64,000 bases of DNA. Source: Thiohalocapsa sp. (lineage in GTDB: Bacteria > Pseudomonadota > Gammaproteobacteria > Chromatiales > Chromatiaceae). The DNA is taken from positions 44,866 through 108,865 of the forward strand of contig JAIPFF010000012.1 in the NCBI GenBank assembly GCA_021736785.1, given 5' to 3'. A model generated the notes under the pieces. That model was given only the letters and a program-made list of their open reading frames with translations. It was not told the DNA's origin and searched no databases. Positions 41,777-50,254 of the stretch are shown here, piece after piece. The position numbers were made by a program, and so were the translations under genes. Position 1 is the stretch's first letter, and each line of letters begins with the position of its first letter.

Positions 41777-42265
41777 CGCGCTTTGAGGCCCGGCTTATCT
41801 CGGGCAGCGGTCATTTCGCCGATCATTCAGCGCGGCGGTTGCGAGGGCGACACCGGCCCGCCGCGGCTCAACTCGGGCACGACACGTGCGTTGTCGCCCC
41901 GTCGGGTGCGAAATGGCCCATAATCCGCAGTCGACCGCGCGGCGCGGACGCGGCGCGAAATGTCCAGGCGAAAGCCCGGCCTGGTTCGATCGGCATCGAA
42001 AAGACACGATTGCGGAACCGTCGGGCGGATCGGGCGTCCGATGCACGAATGCAATGACGTCGCGTCGGAACTGCTACGCTTTAGCGATCCTTGGTCGCGC
42101 GTGTAGCCGGAGCGCGTAAGGATATGGCGCAGCGCCCGAGAACTCGCCGGGCAATCGCCGAAACGGGCGCAGACCGGACGCACGCCTGCGCACTCGGCCG
42201 AAGCCGATGCCGGGTACCGGGATAGCCAACTCGATAAGCACAACGATTCGTCGGAGCCAGAGTCG
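41777..42265. other. long gap between hpf terminator and ptsN
   Basis: No gene is supported; the open frames on both strands here lack protein-like composition. It contains a short inverted repeat CGACA / TGTCG near 41878-41894, a TG-C-TACGCT extended -10 at 42072-42080, and the two-part stem-loop at 42087-42123. I see no tRNA. The region is best read as the ptsN promoter and leader, possibly with an unrecognised small RNA. Confidence 0.45.
42087..42123 (+). other. two-part stem-loop in the ptsN leader
   Basis: ATCCTT (42087-42092) pairs with AAGGAT (42118-42123), and CGCGC (42096-42100) pairs with GCGCG (42112-42116), leaving a loop of 11 bases. The structure begins 7 bases after the extended -10 ending at 42080, so it could form the very 5' end of a transcript. 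A role as a leader structure or small RNA is inference. Confidence 0.35.
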
Positions 42266-42736
42266 ATGTTCCCCCCAAATCTGATTACGGAGACGCGAGT
42301 AGTCAGCCGCTGCGACGTCTCCAGCAAAAAGCGGTTGCTCGAAACACTGGCCGAACTACTCGCCGGCGCACAGCCTCAACTCACGAGCGAGCATATCTTC
42401 GACCGGCTGCTGGAGCGCGAGCGCCTCGGCAGCACCGGCTTGGGACACGGTATCGCATTGCCGCACGCGCGCGTCGCGGAAGTGGAGGACGCGCTGGGCG
42501 CGTTCGTGCAACTGCGCACCGGGGTGCCGTTCGATGCCATCGACGACCGCCCGGTGGACCTCGCCTTTGCGCTGCTGGTGCCGGAGTCGGCCGACCAACG
42601 GCATCTGCAGTTGCTGGCCGGCCTGGCGGAGATGTTCAACGACGAGCGCTTGCGCGAGCATCTGCGCAACGGCGAATCCCCGGCCGACCTGTTGCAGTTG
42701 ATGCGCCGCTGGGAGACCACCGCGAGCACCCTATGA
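42266..42736 (+). CDS. ptsN: PTS IIA-Ntr nitrogen regulatory protein PtsN
   Basis: PtsN is the terminal phosphoacceptor of the nitrogen-related PTS and regulates potassium uptake and other targets. This 156-residue protein has the phosphorylated His67 in LGHGIALPHARV and the family core DRPVDLAFALLVPESADQRH, then LQLLAGLAEMF. Its stop overlaps the hprK start (ATGA), so it is co-expressed with the HPr kinase. The EI of this set has no GAF domain; whether PtsN receives phosphate from HPr of the same operon is the likely arrangement but not shown. Confidence 0.95.
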   Translation: MFPPNLITETRVVSRCDVSSKKRLLETLAELLAGAQPQLTSEHIFDRLLERERLGSTGLGHGIALPHARVAEVEDALGAFVQLRTGVPFDAIDDRPVDLAFALLVPESADQRHLQLLAGLAEMFNDERLREHLRNGESPADLLQLMRRWETTASTL

Positions 42737-43734
42737 AGCCCGTCGACTCGCTGCAGGGTCTGCTGGAGCATATCGGGCCGCGGCTGCGCCTGCATTGGCT
42801 GACGCCGCCGCCCCCGCAATTCCGCCCGTTGCTGGGCGAGAGTCTCGCAGACCGGCACGGCCACAGCGCCCAGAGCCTGGTGGGCTCGCTGAACTGCATC
42901 CACCCGAACAGGCTGCAGGTGCTCGGCCAGGCCGAGATCATGCACCTGGCCGATCTCAGCGAGCCGGCCTATCGCGAAACGGTCGACCGGCTGTTCGCGG
43001 CCCGCCCGGCGGCGATCATCTTCGCCTCGGACATCGAGCCGCAGCCGATCTTCTTCGACCTCGCCGCCCAGACCGAGACGCCGCTGATCGGCTCTTCGGC
43101 GAGTGATGTCGAAATCGTCGACCGGCTACAATACTTTCTGACCCATGCGCTTGCCGAGCGAAAGACCGTGCACGGCGTTTTTCTCGAAGTGCTCGGAATG
43201 GGCGTATTGCTGGCCGGCGACGCAGGCGTCGGCAAGAGCGAGCTGGCGTTGGAAATGATCGCCCGCGGTCATCGGCTGATCGCCGACGATGCGCCGGAGT
43301 TTGCCCGGATCGCACCGGAGACGCTGGAGGGCAGTTGCCCGCCGTTGTTGCGGGATTTCCTCGAAGTGCGCGGGCTCGGCGTGCTGAATGTGCGTGCGAT
43401 GTTCGGCGAGGGCGCGGTGCGCCAGCGCGAGAATTTGAATCTGATCGTCAACATGCGCGCCTTCGAAGCCACTGAGCTGGCGCAGATCGATCGTCTGCGG
43501 GGCAGTCTGTCGGCGCGCACGATCCTCGGTGTCGCGGTGCCGGAGATCACGCTGCCGGTGGCGCCGGGGCGTAACCTCGCGGTTTTGCTCGAGACCGCCG
43601 TGCGCAACCAGATACTGCGTATTCGCGGTTACGATGCCGGCGTCGACCTGGTCGATCGCCAGGCGCGGGCAATCGAGGAAAGCGCGAGCGCCCTGGCGGA
43701 CGCTGCGATACCGCTCGCCTCGGGCGGAACCTAA
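42733..43734 (+). CDS. hprK: HPr kinase/phosphorylase
   Basis: HprK phosphorylates and dephosphorylates HPr on Ser46, connecting metabolism to PTS activity. The protein has 333 residues. The P-loop is GDAGVGKS at residues 162-169, followed by the family stretch ELALEMIARGHRLIADDA. The HPrK signature is LEVRGLGVLNVRAMFG. In Proteobacteria that carry it, hprK usually lies beside ptsN and rapZ, as here. The HPr encoded 2.5 kb downstream has Ser46, so a substrate is present. Confidence 0.95.
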   Translation: MKPVDSLQGLLEHIGPRLRLHWLTPPPPQFRPLLGESLADRHGHSAQSLVGSLNCIHPNRLQVLGQAEIMHLADLSEPAYRETVDRLFAARPAAIIFASDIEPQPIFFDLAAQTETPLIGSSASDVEIVDRLQYFLTHALAERKTVHGVFLEVLGMGVLLAGDAGVGKSELALEMIARGHRLIADDAPEFARIAPETLEGSCPPLLRDFLEVRGLGVLNVRAMFGEGAVRQRENLNLIVNMRAFEATELAQIDRLRGSLSARTILGVAVPEITLPVAPGRNLAVLLETAVRNQILRIRGYDAGVDLVDRQARAIEESASALADAAIPLASGGT

Positions 43735-43814
43735 CGCCGCCGGCCGCCGATCGGAAACGGTCCGAAGCCGGCGAAACGCGACGCGAACGATCACGAGCGG
43801 AGCCCAAGCCAGTC

Positions 43815-44681
43815 ATGGACTTCATCATCGTCAGCGGACTATCCGGAGCCGGCAAGAGCGTGGCGTTGCGCACGCTCGAGGACATCGGCTACTACTGCAT
43901 CGACAACTTGCCGCTATTGCTGCTGCGCGAGCTCGCACTGGGTATCCAGCGCATCAAGCAGGGCCCGCCCGGCGAGTTCGCCGGCACGGCGGTCGGCATC
44001 GATGCCCGCAACCAGCCCGAATATCTGGCAAGCCTGCCCGAGCTGATGGACGATCTGCGGGCCCATGGCGTGGCGTCCCGGCTGATCTTCCTCGAGGCCG
44101 AGACCGAGACGCTGATCAAGCGTTTCAGCGAAACCCGCCGCAAGCACCCGCTCACCGGCGGCGACCGCTCGCTGGAGGAGGCCATCGCCCTCGAGCGCCG
44201 TGTGCTCGCGCCGCTGCGCGAGGCGGCGGAATCCCACGTCGACACCACCCACACCAACGTGCATGAGCTGCGTGAGCTGATCCGCTCGCAGCTCGGCGAT
44301 GCGGACGCGGCGCGTGCTTCGGTCTTGCTGCAGTCGTTCGGCTTCAAGAATGGCGTCCCCGAAGGCGTCGACTTCGTCTTCGACGTCCGCTGCCTGCCCA
44401 ACCCCCACTGGCAGAAGGAACTGCGTCCGTTCACCGGCAAGGACGCCGCGGTGATCGAGTTTCTGGAAGCGTCGCCGGAGGTGGCACAGATGCGCGCCGA
44501 CCTGATTGGTTTTCTGGATCGTTGGATCCCGCGCTTCGAAACCGACGGGCGCAGCTATCTCACCATTGCCGTCGGCTGCACCGGCGGCCAGCATCGCTCC
44601 GTCTATATGGTCGAGGCCCTGCGCCGCCACCTGACCGACACCGGACACCGCGTGTTGGTCCGCCACAGAGAGTTGCCATGA
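43815..44681 (+). CDS. rapZ: RNase adapter / nucleotide-binding protein RapZ
   Basis: RapZ is a P-loop protein that guides RNase E to the glmS-regulating small RNA GlmZ in Escherichia coli and is controlled by GlcN-6-P. The 288-residue protein has Walker A GLSGAGKS at residues 8-15, ALEDIGYYCIDNLP, FLEAETETLIKRFSETRRKH and the C-terminal TIAVGCTGGQHRSVYMVE. Genes for GlmZ are not recognised in this window, although glmS is. It overlaps the next gene by ATGA. Confidence 0.95.
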   Translation: MDFIIVSGLSGAGKSVALRTLEDIGYYCIDNLPLLLLRELALGIQRIKQGPPGEFAGTAVGIDARNQPEYLASLPELMDDLRAHGVASRLIFLEAETETLIKRFSETRRKHPLTGGDRSLEEAIALERRVLAPLREAAESHVDTTHTNVHELRELIRSQLGDADAARASVLLQSFGFKNGVPEGVDFVFDVRCLPNPHWQKELRPFTGKDAAVIEFLEASPEVAQMRADLIGFLDRWIPRFETDGRSYLTIAVGCTGGQHRSVYMVEALRRHLTDTGHRVLVRHRELP

Positions 44682-45157
44682 GCGTCGGCCTGTTGCTGAT
44701 CACGCACAACCGCATCGGTGCCGAGTTGCTGGAGACGGCCACACGGATGCTCGGCCGCTGCCCGTTGCCGGCCACTGCCCTCGAGGTGACCGAGCAAGAC
44801 GATCCCAACGACCTTGGCCAACAGGCTCGGCGCTGCGTCGAGCGCCTGGACGAGGGCGCCGGCGTGCTGGTGCTGACCGACCTGTACGGATCGACGCCGG
44901 CAAACGTGGCGACGGCGCTCGGGCGGCAATGCGATGTCTGTGTCCTCTCGGGCGTGAACCTTCCGATGCTTGTTCGGGTACTCAACTACCCTGCGCTCGA
45001 CCTTGCCGAGATCGCCGACAAGGCCCTGAGCGGCGCGCATGCCGGCGTGCTCGCCTGCGCGTCCGCCCCCGCCGCAACGGCCGGGGACACCGGCGGCGCC
45101 GATGCCCGCGATGGCGACGCCCCCGATGCCGATTCCCGCAACACGGCTGAACCCTGA
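44678..45157 (+). CDS. PTS EIIA-Man-family protein
   Basis: This 159-residue protein is a mannose-family IIA domain with the phosphorylation-site His10 in LLLITHNRIG and the LTDLYGSTPANVAT motif of the family. The last 35 residues are low complexity (Ala/Asp-rich). No EIIB or EIIC genes follow, so it probably acts in regulation rather than transport, which is the usual state in Proteobacteria with this cluster. It overlaps rapZ by 4 bases and precedes HPr by 57 bases. Confidence 0.92.
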   Translation: MSVGLLLITHNRIGAELLETATRMLGRCPLPATALEVTEQDDPNDLGQQARRCVERLDEGAGVLVLTDLYGSTPANVATALGRQCDVCVLSGVNLPMLVRVLNYPALDLAEIADKALSGAHAGVLACASAPAATAGDTGGADARDGDAPDADSRNTAEP

Positions 45158-45214
45158 CGATGCCGCGCCGCTGCTGGCGGTGCGGCCGACAACCGGAGCC
45201 ACGCAACACAGCCA

Positions 45215-45484
45215 ATGATTCGCGCCGAGCTGGACATCGTCAATCGCTTGGGGCTGCATGCCCGCGCTGCGGCCAAGTTCGTCACCTGCGCAAGCACGTT
45301 CGAGAGCTCTGTCTTCGTCGAGCGCGGCGGTCGGCGCGTCAACGGCAAGAGCATCATGGGGCTGATGATGCTGGCCGCCGCGTGCGGCACGAGTATCCGC
45401 GTCGAAATCGACGGTGCCGACGAAGAGGCGGCGATGGCGGCGCTGTCGGAGCTGGTCCGTGAGCGATTCGGGGAGGATGAATGA
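45215..45484 (+). CDS. phosphocarrier protein HPr
   Basis: HPr of 89 residues with the active-site His15 in RLGLHARAAAKF and the regulatory Ser46 in NGKSIMGLMML. It takes phosphate from EI and can be phosphorylated by HPr kinase encoded upstream. The C-terminal stretch LSELVRERFGEDE is typical. Its stop overlaps the EI start by 4 bases. Whether to call it ptsH or npr cannot be decided from the sequence alone. Confidence 0.95.
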   Translation: MIRAELDIVNRLGLHARAAAKFVTCASTFESSVFVERGGRRVNGKSIMGLMMLAAACGTSIRVEIDGADEEAAMAALSELVRERFGEDE

Positions 45485-47232
45485 CCTCGGCATTTCACGG
45501 GCTCGGTGTTGCCGGTACGCGCCCCGTCGCGATCGGCGCGGCCTTCGTGCTGGCCCGCGATCTGGTGCCGTCGCCGGACGAGATTGCCCCCGCCCTGGTC
45601 GATACCGAACTGCGGCGTCTCGATAGTGCGCTGGCCTGCGCACGGCAGCACCTGGAGTCGGTCCGCTCTCAGATTCCGGCCAGTACCCCGGTGCATATCG
45701 CCGAGTTCATCGACGCCCACCTGCTGATGATGACCGACTCGGCGCTGGTCGACGCCACGCGCGAGCTGATTACGCAGAATTGCATCAACGCCAGCTGGGC
45801 GCTGCAATTGCAGCGCGACACCCTGGTCGAGATCTTCGATCAGATGGACGATGCCTATCTTCGCACCCGCCGCGACGACGTCGAGCACGTGGTGCGCCAA
45901 ATCCAGGTTTTCCTCAACGGCGAGCCCAGCGCCGATACCCTCGCCGCGGCCGACCTCCACGGGCGCGTCGTCGTCGCCGACGACCTGACCCCGGCGGATG
46001 CGATCATGCTGCGCAACCGCGGTGTGGCCGCATTCGTCACCGAGCATGGCGGGCCGATGTCGCATACCGCGATCCTCGCCCGCAGCCTCGATATCCCGAC
46101 CGTCATGGGCGTGCACAACGCCACCCACTACCTGCGCCATGGCGAGCTGCTGGTGATCAACGCCGAGACCGGCACCGTGCTGGCCGAGGCCGACAGCGGC
46201 ATATTGATGTACTACCGCTCGCGGCTTGCATCCGCCGATGCGCGCCGAAGCGCGCTGCGGCGCCTGGTGCGCGAGCCGTCCGTGAGTCTCGACGGGACGC
46301 CGGTCATTCTGCTGGCCAATCTCGAGTTGCCCGAGGACGTCACCGCGGCCTGCGCCAACGGCGCGGCCGGCGTGGGGCTGTACCGGACCGAGTTCCTGTA
46401 CATGAACCGCGAGGGGCTACCGGACGAAGAAGAGCATCTGGCCACCTATCTGCAGATCGTGCGCGGCCTCGACGGCGTGCCGCTGACCATCCGCACCCTG
46501 GATCTGGGCGCCGACAAGCCGTTCCACGGGCTCGGCAGCGATGCCCCCGCGCATAACAACCCGGCCCTGGGGCTGCGTGCGATCCGGCTCTGCCTGAAGG
46601 AGCCGTCGCTGTTCATGCCGCAGCTGCGCGCCATTTTGCGGGCCTCCGCCGAAGGTCCGATCCGGCTCATGATCCCGATGATCTCCAGCCTGTCGGAGGT
46701 GGACCAAGTACTGACGATCATCAGCCAGACACGCCGCGCCATGCGCCGCGATGGGCTGCCCTTCGATCCGCTGATGCCGATCGGCGGCATGATCGAGGTA
46801 CCGGCCGCCGCGCTGGTGGCCGGGGCGCTGGCGCGGCGGCTCGACTTCCTGTCCATCGGCACCAACGATTTGGTGCAATACACGCTCGCCATCGACCGCA
46901 CCGACGACGCCGTGAGCTATCTCTACGATCCGCTGCATCCGGCCGTGCTGCGACTGATCAAGTGGACCATCGACGCCGCCGCCGAGTCGCGCACCCGCGT
47001 CAGCATGTGCGGCGAGATGGCCGGTGATCCGCGCTACACCGCGCTGCTGCTCGGACTCGGCCTGCGCGAGCTGAGCATGCAGCCGGGCTCGCTCTTGGAA
47101 GTCAAAGAGCGCGTGCGCGGCTGCGACATCGCCGCCCTCGAGCACGAGGTCCGCGGCATCATGGATCATCTCGACGACATCTCGTCGCAGCACTTACTCG
47201 ATCGCCTGGCCGAGGTCTCGCTCGCAACCTGA
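45481..47232 (+). CDS. ptsI: phosphoenolpyruvate--protein phosphotransferase (EI)
   Basis: EI starts the PTS by autophosphorylation from PEP. The protein has 583 residues, so it lacks the extra N-terminal GAF domain of PtsP (EI-Ntr). The phosphorylated His195 is in HGGPMSHTAILARS. The PEP-binding barrel has GLYRTEFLYMNREGLPDEEE, TLDLGADKPF and FLSIGTNDLVQYTLAIDR (in two pieces), ending with the Cys in RVSMCGEMAGD. No sugar EII is next to it; the neighbours are regulatory PTS proteins and mgtE. Confidence 0.96.
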   Translation: MTSAFHGLGVAGTRPVAIGAAFVLARDLVPSPDEIAPALVDTELRRLDSALACARQHLESVRSQIPASTPVHIAEFIDAHLLMMTDSALVDATRELITQNCINASWALQLQRDTLVEIFDQMDDAYLRTRRDDVEHVVRQIQVFLNGEPSADTLAAADLHGRVVVADDLTPADAIMLRNRGVAAFVTEHGGPMSHTAILARSLDIPTVMGVHNATHYLRHGELLVINAETGTVLAEADSGILMYYRSRLASADARRSALRRLVREPSVSLDGTPVILLANLELPEDVTAACANGAAGVGLYRTEFLYMNREGLPDEEEHLATYLQIVRGLDGVPLTIRTLDLGADKPFHGLGSDAPAHNNPALGLRAIRLCLKEPSLFMPQLRAILRASAEGPIRLMIPMISSLSEVDQVLTIISQTRRAMRRDGLPFDPLMPIGGMIEVPAAALVAGALARRLDFLSIGTNDLVQYTLAIDRTDDAVSYLYDPLHPAVLRLIKWTIDAAAESRTRVSMCGEMAGDPRYTALLLGLGLRELSMQPGSLLEVKERVRGCDIAALEHEVRGIMDHLDDISSQHLLDRLAEVSLAT

Positions 47233-47544
47233 TCCGCCGCCGACTGCACTCCGGCTATCTGGATCGGGCCCCGCCCGGCAGGTCCCGGGCGCCCTTCAAG
47301 CCGGCGTCGCGCCGGAAGACGCCCGCCGCTGGCCTTGCGGCATCCTCTCTTCCCCGCGGCGCAACCGTGCCCGACGCTATCTCCCGCGGTGACGCCGTCG
47401 TCGCCACGGCGATCCATCGCCAAGCGGCGGATTGGCGCCCGGCGCTGCTACACTGGCGGGCCCTGCCCGTTGCAAACTCCGCGCGTCGCCCAGACCGTTC
47501 GCGGGCACCGAGCCCACCATCAACCCTCAGCTTCCGGATCCGCT
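47233..47544. other. intergenic region before mgtE
   Basis: No gene is supported in these 312 bases. An extended -10 (TG-C-TACACT, 47446-47454) about 90 bases before the mgtE ATG is the only promoter-like element I see; no matching -35 was found. There is no recognisable magnesium riboswitch. Arginine-rich open frames here are high-GC artefacts. Confidence 0.4.
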
Positions 47545-48903
47545 ATGACCGACGATTTCGCCGCCGCCAAAGACCGCCTGACGGATGCGTTGCACGCCGT
47601 GCTGGAGTCGGGCTCGGTGCGCAAGGCCACGCGCATGCTCAACGCGCTGCACCCCGCCGAGATCTCGCATTTGCTGCAATCGCTGCCGCCGCAGGAGCGC
47701 GATATCGTCTGGGGGATGGTCGACAAGGCGGCCGAGGGCGAGGTGCTCCTCTACCTCAACGACGACCTGCGCGACGAACTGCTGAGCGAGATGGACGCGA
47801 GCCGTATCTTGGCCGCCGCCGAAGGGCTCGACACCGACGACTTGGCGGACCTGGTACAGGACCTGCCCGCGACCATCACGAGCCAGGTGCTGGCGTCCCT
47901 GGACGAGCAGCGCCGCGAGCGCCTGGAGACCGCGCTGGGCTATCCGGAAGACAGCGCCGGCGGCCTGATGAATACCGACACCGTCTCGGTCCGCCCCGAG
48001 GTGACCCTGGACGTCGTCATGCGCTATCTGCGCCGGCTGAAGGACGGCCTGCCGGACATCACCGACAACCTCCTCGTGGTCAACCGGGAGGGACGCTTCC
48101 TAGGCGTGCTGTATCTGACCGACTTGCTGACCAACGACCTGGACGACTCCGTCGCCGAGGTCATGACGCTCGACGTACAGCCGATGCCGGCGAGCCTGAG
48201 CGCGCGCGAGGTGGCCCACCGCTTCGAGCAATTGGACCTGGTGTCGGCGCCGGTGATCGACGACGACGGCCGGGTGCTCGGGCGCATCACCGTCGACGAC
48301 GTCATGGACGTGATCCGCGAGGAGGCGGACCACAAGTTCATGGGGCAGGCCGGCTTGAGCGAGACCGAGGACATGTTCGCGCCGGTCCTGCTGAGCGCGC
48401 GGCGCCGGGCACTTTGGCTCGGCGTGAACCTGCTCACCGCCTTCCTGGCCGCCTGGGTCATCGGCCTGTTCGAGGCCACCATTCAGCAGGTCGTGGCACT
48501 GGCGGTCCTGATGCCGGTGGTCGCCAGCATGGGCGGCATCGCCGGCACCCAGACCCTGACGCTCGCGATCCGCGGTATCGCGCTCGGGCAGCTTTCCATC
48601 AAGAACATGCGCTGGCTGCTGGCCAAAGAAATGGCGGTCGCGGCCATCAACAGCGCGGTCTGGGCGCTGGTCGTGGCCGGCGTGGCCTGGGCCTGGTTCG
48701 GCAGCGTCGATATTGCCGTGATCATCGCCGTGGCGATCAGCATCAATTTGCTCGCCGCGACGTTCTCGGGCGCACTGCTGCCGCTGGCGCTGGAGCGGCT
48801 CGGCATCGACCCGGCGTTGGCGGGCGGGGTCATCCTGACCACCGTCACGGATGTTGTCGGCTTCCTCGCCTTTCTCGGGCTCGCGACGCTGTTCCTGCTC
48901 TGA
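47545..48903 (+). CDS. mgtE: magnesium transporter MgtE
   Basis: MgtE is a Mg2+ channel gated by intracellular Mg2+. From ATG at 47545 it has 452 residues. The N-terminal MgtE superhelical domain covers about residues 1-130, followed by two CBS domains (RPEVTLDVVMRYLRRLKDG; ITVDDVMDVIREEADHKFM) and a membrane domain of five helices with MPVVASMGGIAGTQTLTLA, the conserved pore segment. The longer frame to 47335 is arginine-rich and rejected. It ends the rightward block that began with kdsC. Confidence 0.96.
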   Translation: MTDDFAAAKDRLTDALHAVLESGSVRKATRMLNALHPAEISHLLQSLPPQERDIVWGMVDKAAEGEVLLYLNDDLRDELLSEMDASRILAAAEGLDTDDLADLVQDLPATITSQVLASLDEQRRERLETALGYPEDSAGGLMNTDTVSVRPEVTLDVVMRYLRRLKDGLPDITDNLLVVNREGRFLGVLYLTDLLTNDLDDSVAEVMTLDVQPMPASLSAREVAHRFEQLDLVSAPVIDDDGRVLGRITVDDVMDVIREEADHKFMGQAGLSETEDMFAPVLLSARRRALWLGVNLLTAFLAAWVIGLFEATIQQVVALAVLMPVVASMGGIAGTQTLTLAIRGIALGQLSIKNMRWLLAKEMAVAAINSAVWALVVAGVAWAWFGSVDIAVIIAVAISINLLAATFSGALLPLALERLGIDPALAGGVILTTVTDVVGFLAFLGLATLFLL

Positions 48904-48912
48904 CCGCCAACG

Positions 48913-49012
48913 CCGGGCGCCGACTCCGGGCGCCAACGCCGGGGACCGGGGACCAACTTTGCGGCTCACCTTTGGGCGCAGACTTCGGGCGCTAACCTTG
49001 GGCGCTGGCGCT
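48913..49012. repeat. degenerate 13-14-bp tandem repeat after mgtE
   Basis: Units resembling CCGGGCGCCAACG follow one another after the mgtE stop: CCGGGCGCCGACT (48913), CCGGGCGCCAACG (48926), a longer duplicated unit (48939-48958), TTGCGGCTCACCT (48959), TTGGGCGCAGACT (48972), TCGGGCGCTAACCT (48985) and TGGGCGCTGGCGCT (48999). They fill most of the 148-base gap to the convergent aldolase gene. Function unknown; the unit differs in sequence from the 28.2-kb array but is alike in length and position. Confidence 0.7.
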
Positions 49013-49051
49013 GGCCGCGGGCCGGATCGACCCCACCCGCCGCGTCTTGGC

Positions 49052-50104
49052 CTACGCGACCGTGACCTCTTTCGACAGATAGACGTCCTGGATCGCGTTC
49101 AACAACTCGACGCCCTCCGCCATCGGCCGCTGGAAGGCCTTGCGCCCCGAGATCATGCCCATCCCGCCGGCCCGCTTGTTGATGACCGCCGTGCGCACGG
49201 CAGCGGCCAAGTCGCCGGCACCCGACGATGCGCCGCCCGAGTTGATCATGCCGGCCCGGCCCATGTAGCAATTGGCCACTTGGTAGCGCACCCGATCGAT
49301 AGGGTGCGTGCCCGATAGCTTCTCGTAGACCAGCGGGCTGGTCTTGCCGAAGCCGATGGCCGTGAAGCCGCCGTCGCCGATCGCCTGCTTCTGCTTGACG
49401 ATGTCGGCTTCGATGGTGACCGCCAGATGATTGGCCTGGCCGGTCAAATCCGCCGCCGTGTGGTAGTCGGTGCCGTCCTTCTTGAACGCGGAATTGCGCA
49501 GGTAGGCCCACAGCACCGTCACCATGCCGAGCTCGTGCGCGCGCTGGAATGCGTCGCTGACCTCCTGGATCTGGCGCCGGCTCTCCTGCGAGCCGAAGTA
49601 GACGGTCGCGCCGACCGCGGCGGCGCCCATCTCGAACGCTTGGTCGACATCGGCGAACATGGTCTGGTCGTAGATGGTCGGGTAGGTCAGCAGCTCGTTG
49701 TGGTTCAGCTTGACCAGAAACGGGATCTTGTGGGCATAGCGCCGGCCGATGCTGCCGAGTACGCCGAGGGTCGATGCCACCGCATTGCAGCCGCCCTCGA
49801 TGGCCAGCTCGACGATATTGGCCGGGTCGAAATAGAGCGGGTTCGGCGCGAACGAGGCGCCCCCCGAATGCTCGACGCCCTGATCCACGGGCAGAAGCGA
49901 CAAATAGCCCGTGCCGGCGAGCCGGCCATGGGACAATAGGCACTGAAGGTTGCGCAGCACGCCCGGACGGCGGTCCGAGGCCGCCACCACCCGATCGATG
50001 AAATCCGGCCCAGGCAGGTGCAGCATGGAATTGGGAATCCCGGTGCTTTCGTGGGACAGCAGATCTTCGGCCTCTTGCCCGAGCAATTGCGCGATATCGG
50101 TCAT
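49052..50104 (-). CDS. fbaB: class I fructose-bisphosphate aldolase (DhnA/FbaB family)
   Basis: This 350-residue enzyme is a DhnA-type class I aldolase that splits fructose-1,6-bisphosphate through a Schiff-base lysine. [20 protein letters not shown] opens the barrel, [20 protein letters not shown] and [16 protein letters not shown] follow, and the late segment [20 protein letters not shown] holds phosphate-binding residues. The gene stands alone, convergent with mgtE. In autotrophs this reaction also serves gluconeogenesis and the Calvin cycle. Confidence 0.95.
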   Translation of the reverse strand: MTDIAQLLGQEAEDLLSHESTGIPNSMLHLPGPDFIDRVVAASDRRPGVLRNLQCLLSHGRLAGTGYLSLLPVDQGVEHSGGASFAPNPLYFDPANIVELAIEGGCNAVASTLGVLGSIGRRYAHKIPFLVKLNHNELLTYPTIYDQTMFADVDQAFEMGAAAVGATVYFGSQESRRQIQEVSDAFQRAHELGMVTVLWAYLRNSAFKKDGTDYHTAADLTGQANHLAVTIEADIVKQKQAIGDGGFTAIGFGKTSPLVYEKLSGTHPIDRVRYQVANCYMGRAGMINSGGASSGAGDLAAAVRTAVINKRAGGMGMISGRKAFQRPMAEGVELLNAIQDVYLSKEVTVA

Positions 50105-50254
50105 CGGTGACTCCGTTGCGTCGAGTGAGCGGAATAACTTTCAGCATAGCCGATGCTGCCGCACGGAATTGCTGCCGTTGGATGACAGGGAATATCCCGA
50201 TGCGCGCCTGCAACAGCGCCGCGGGAGACATTGCCGATCTGCCGGCCGCAACTG

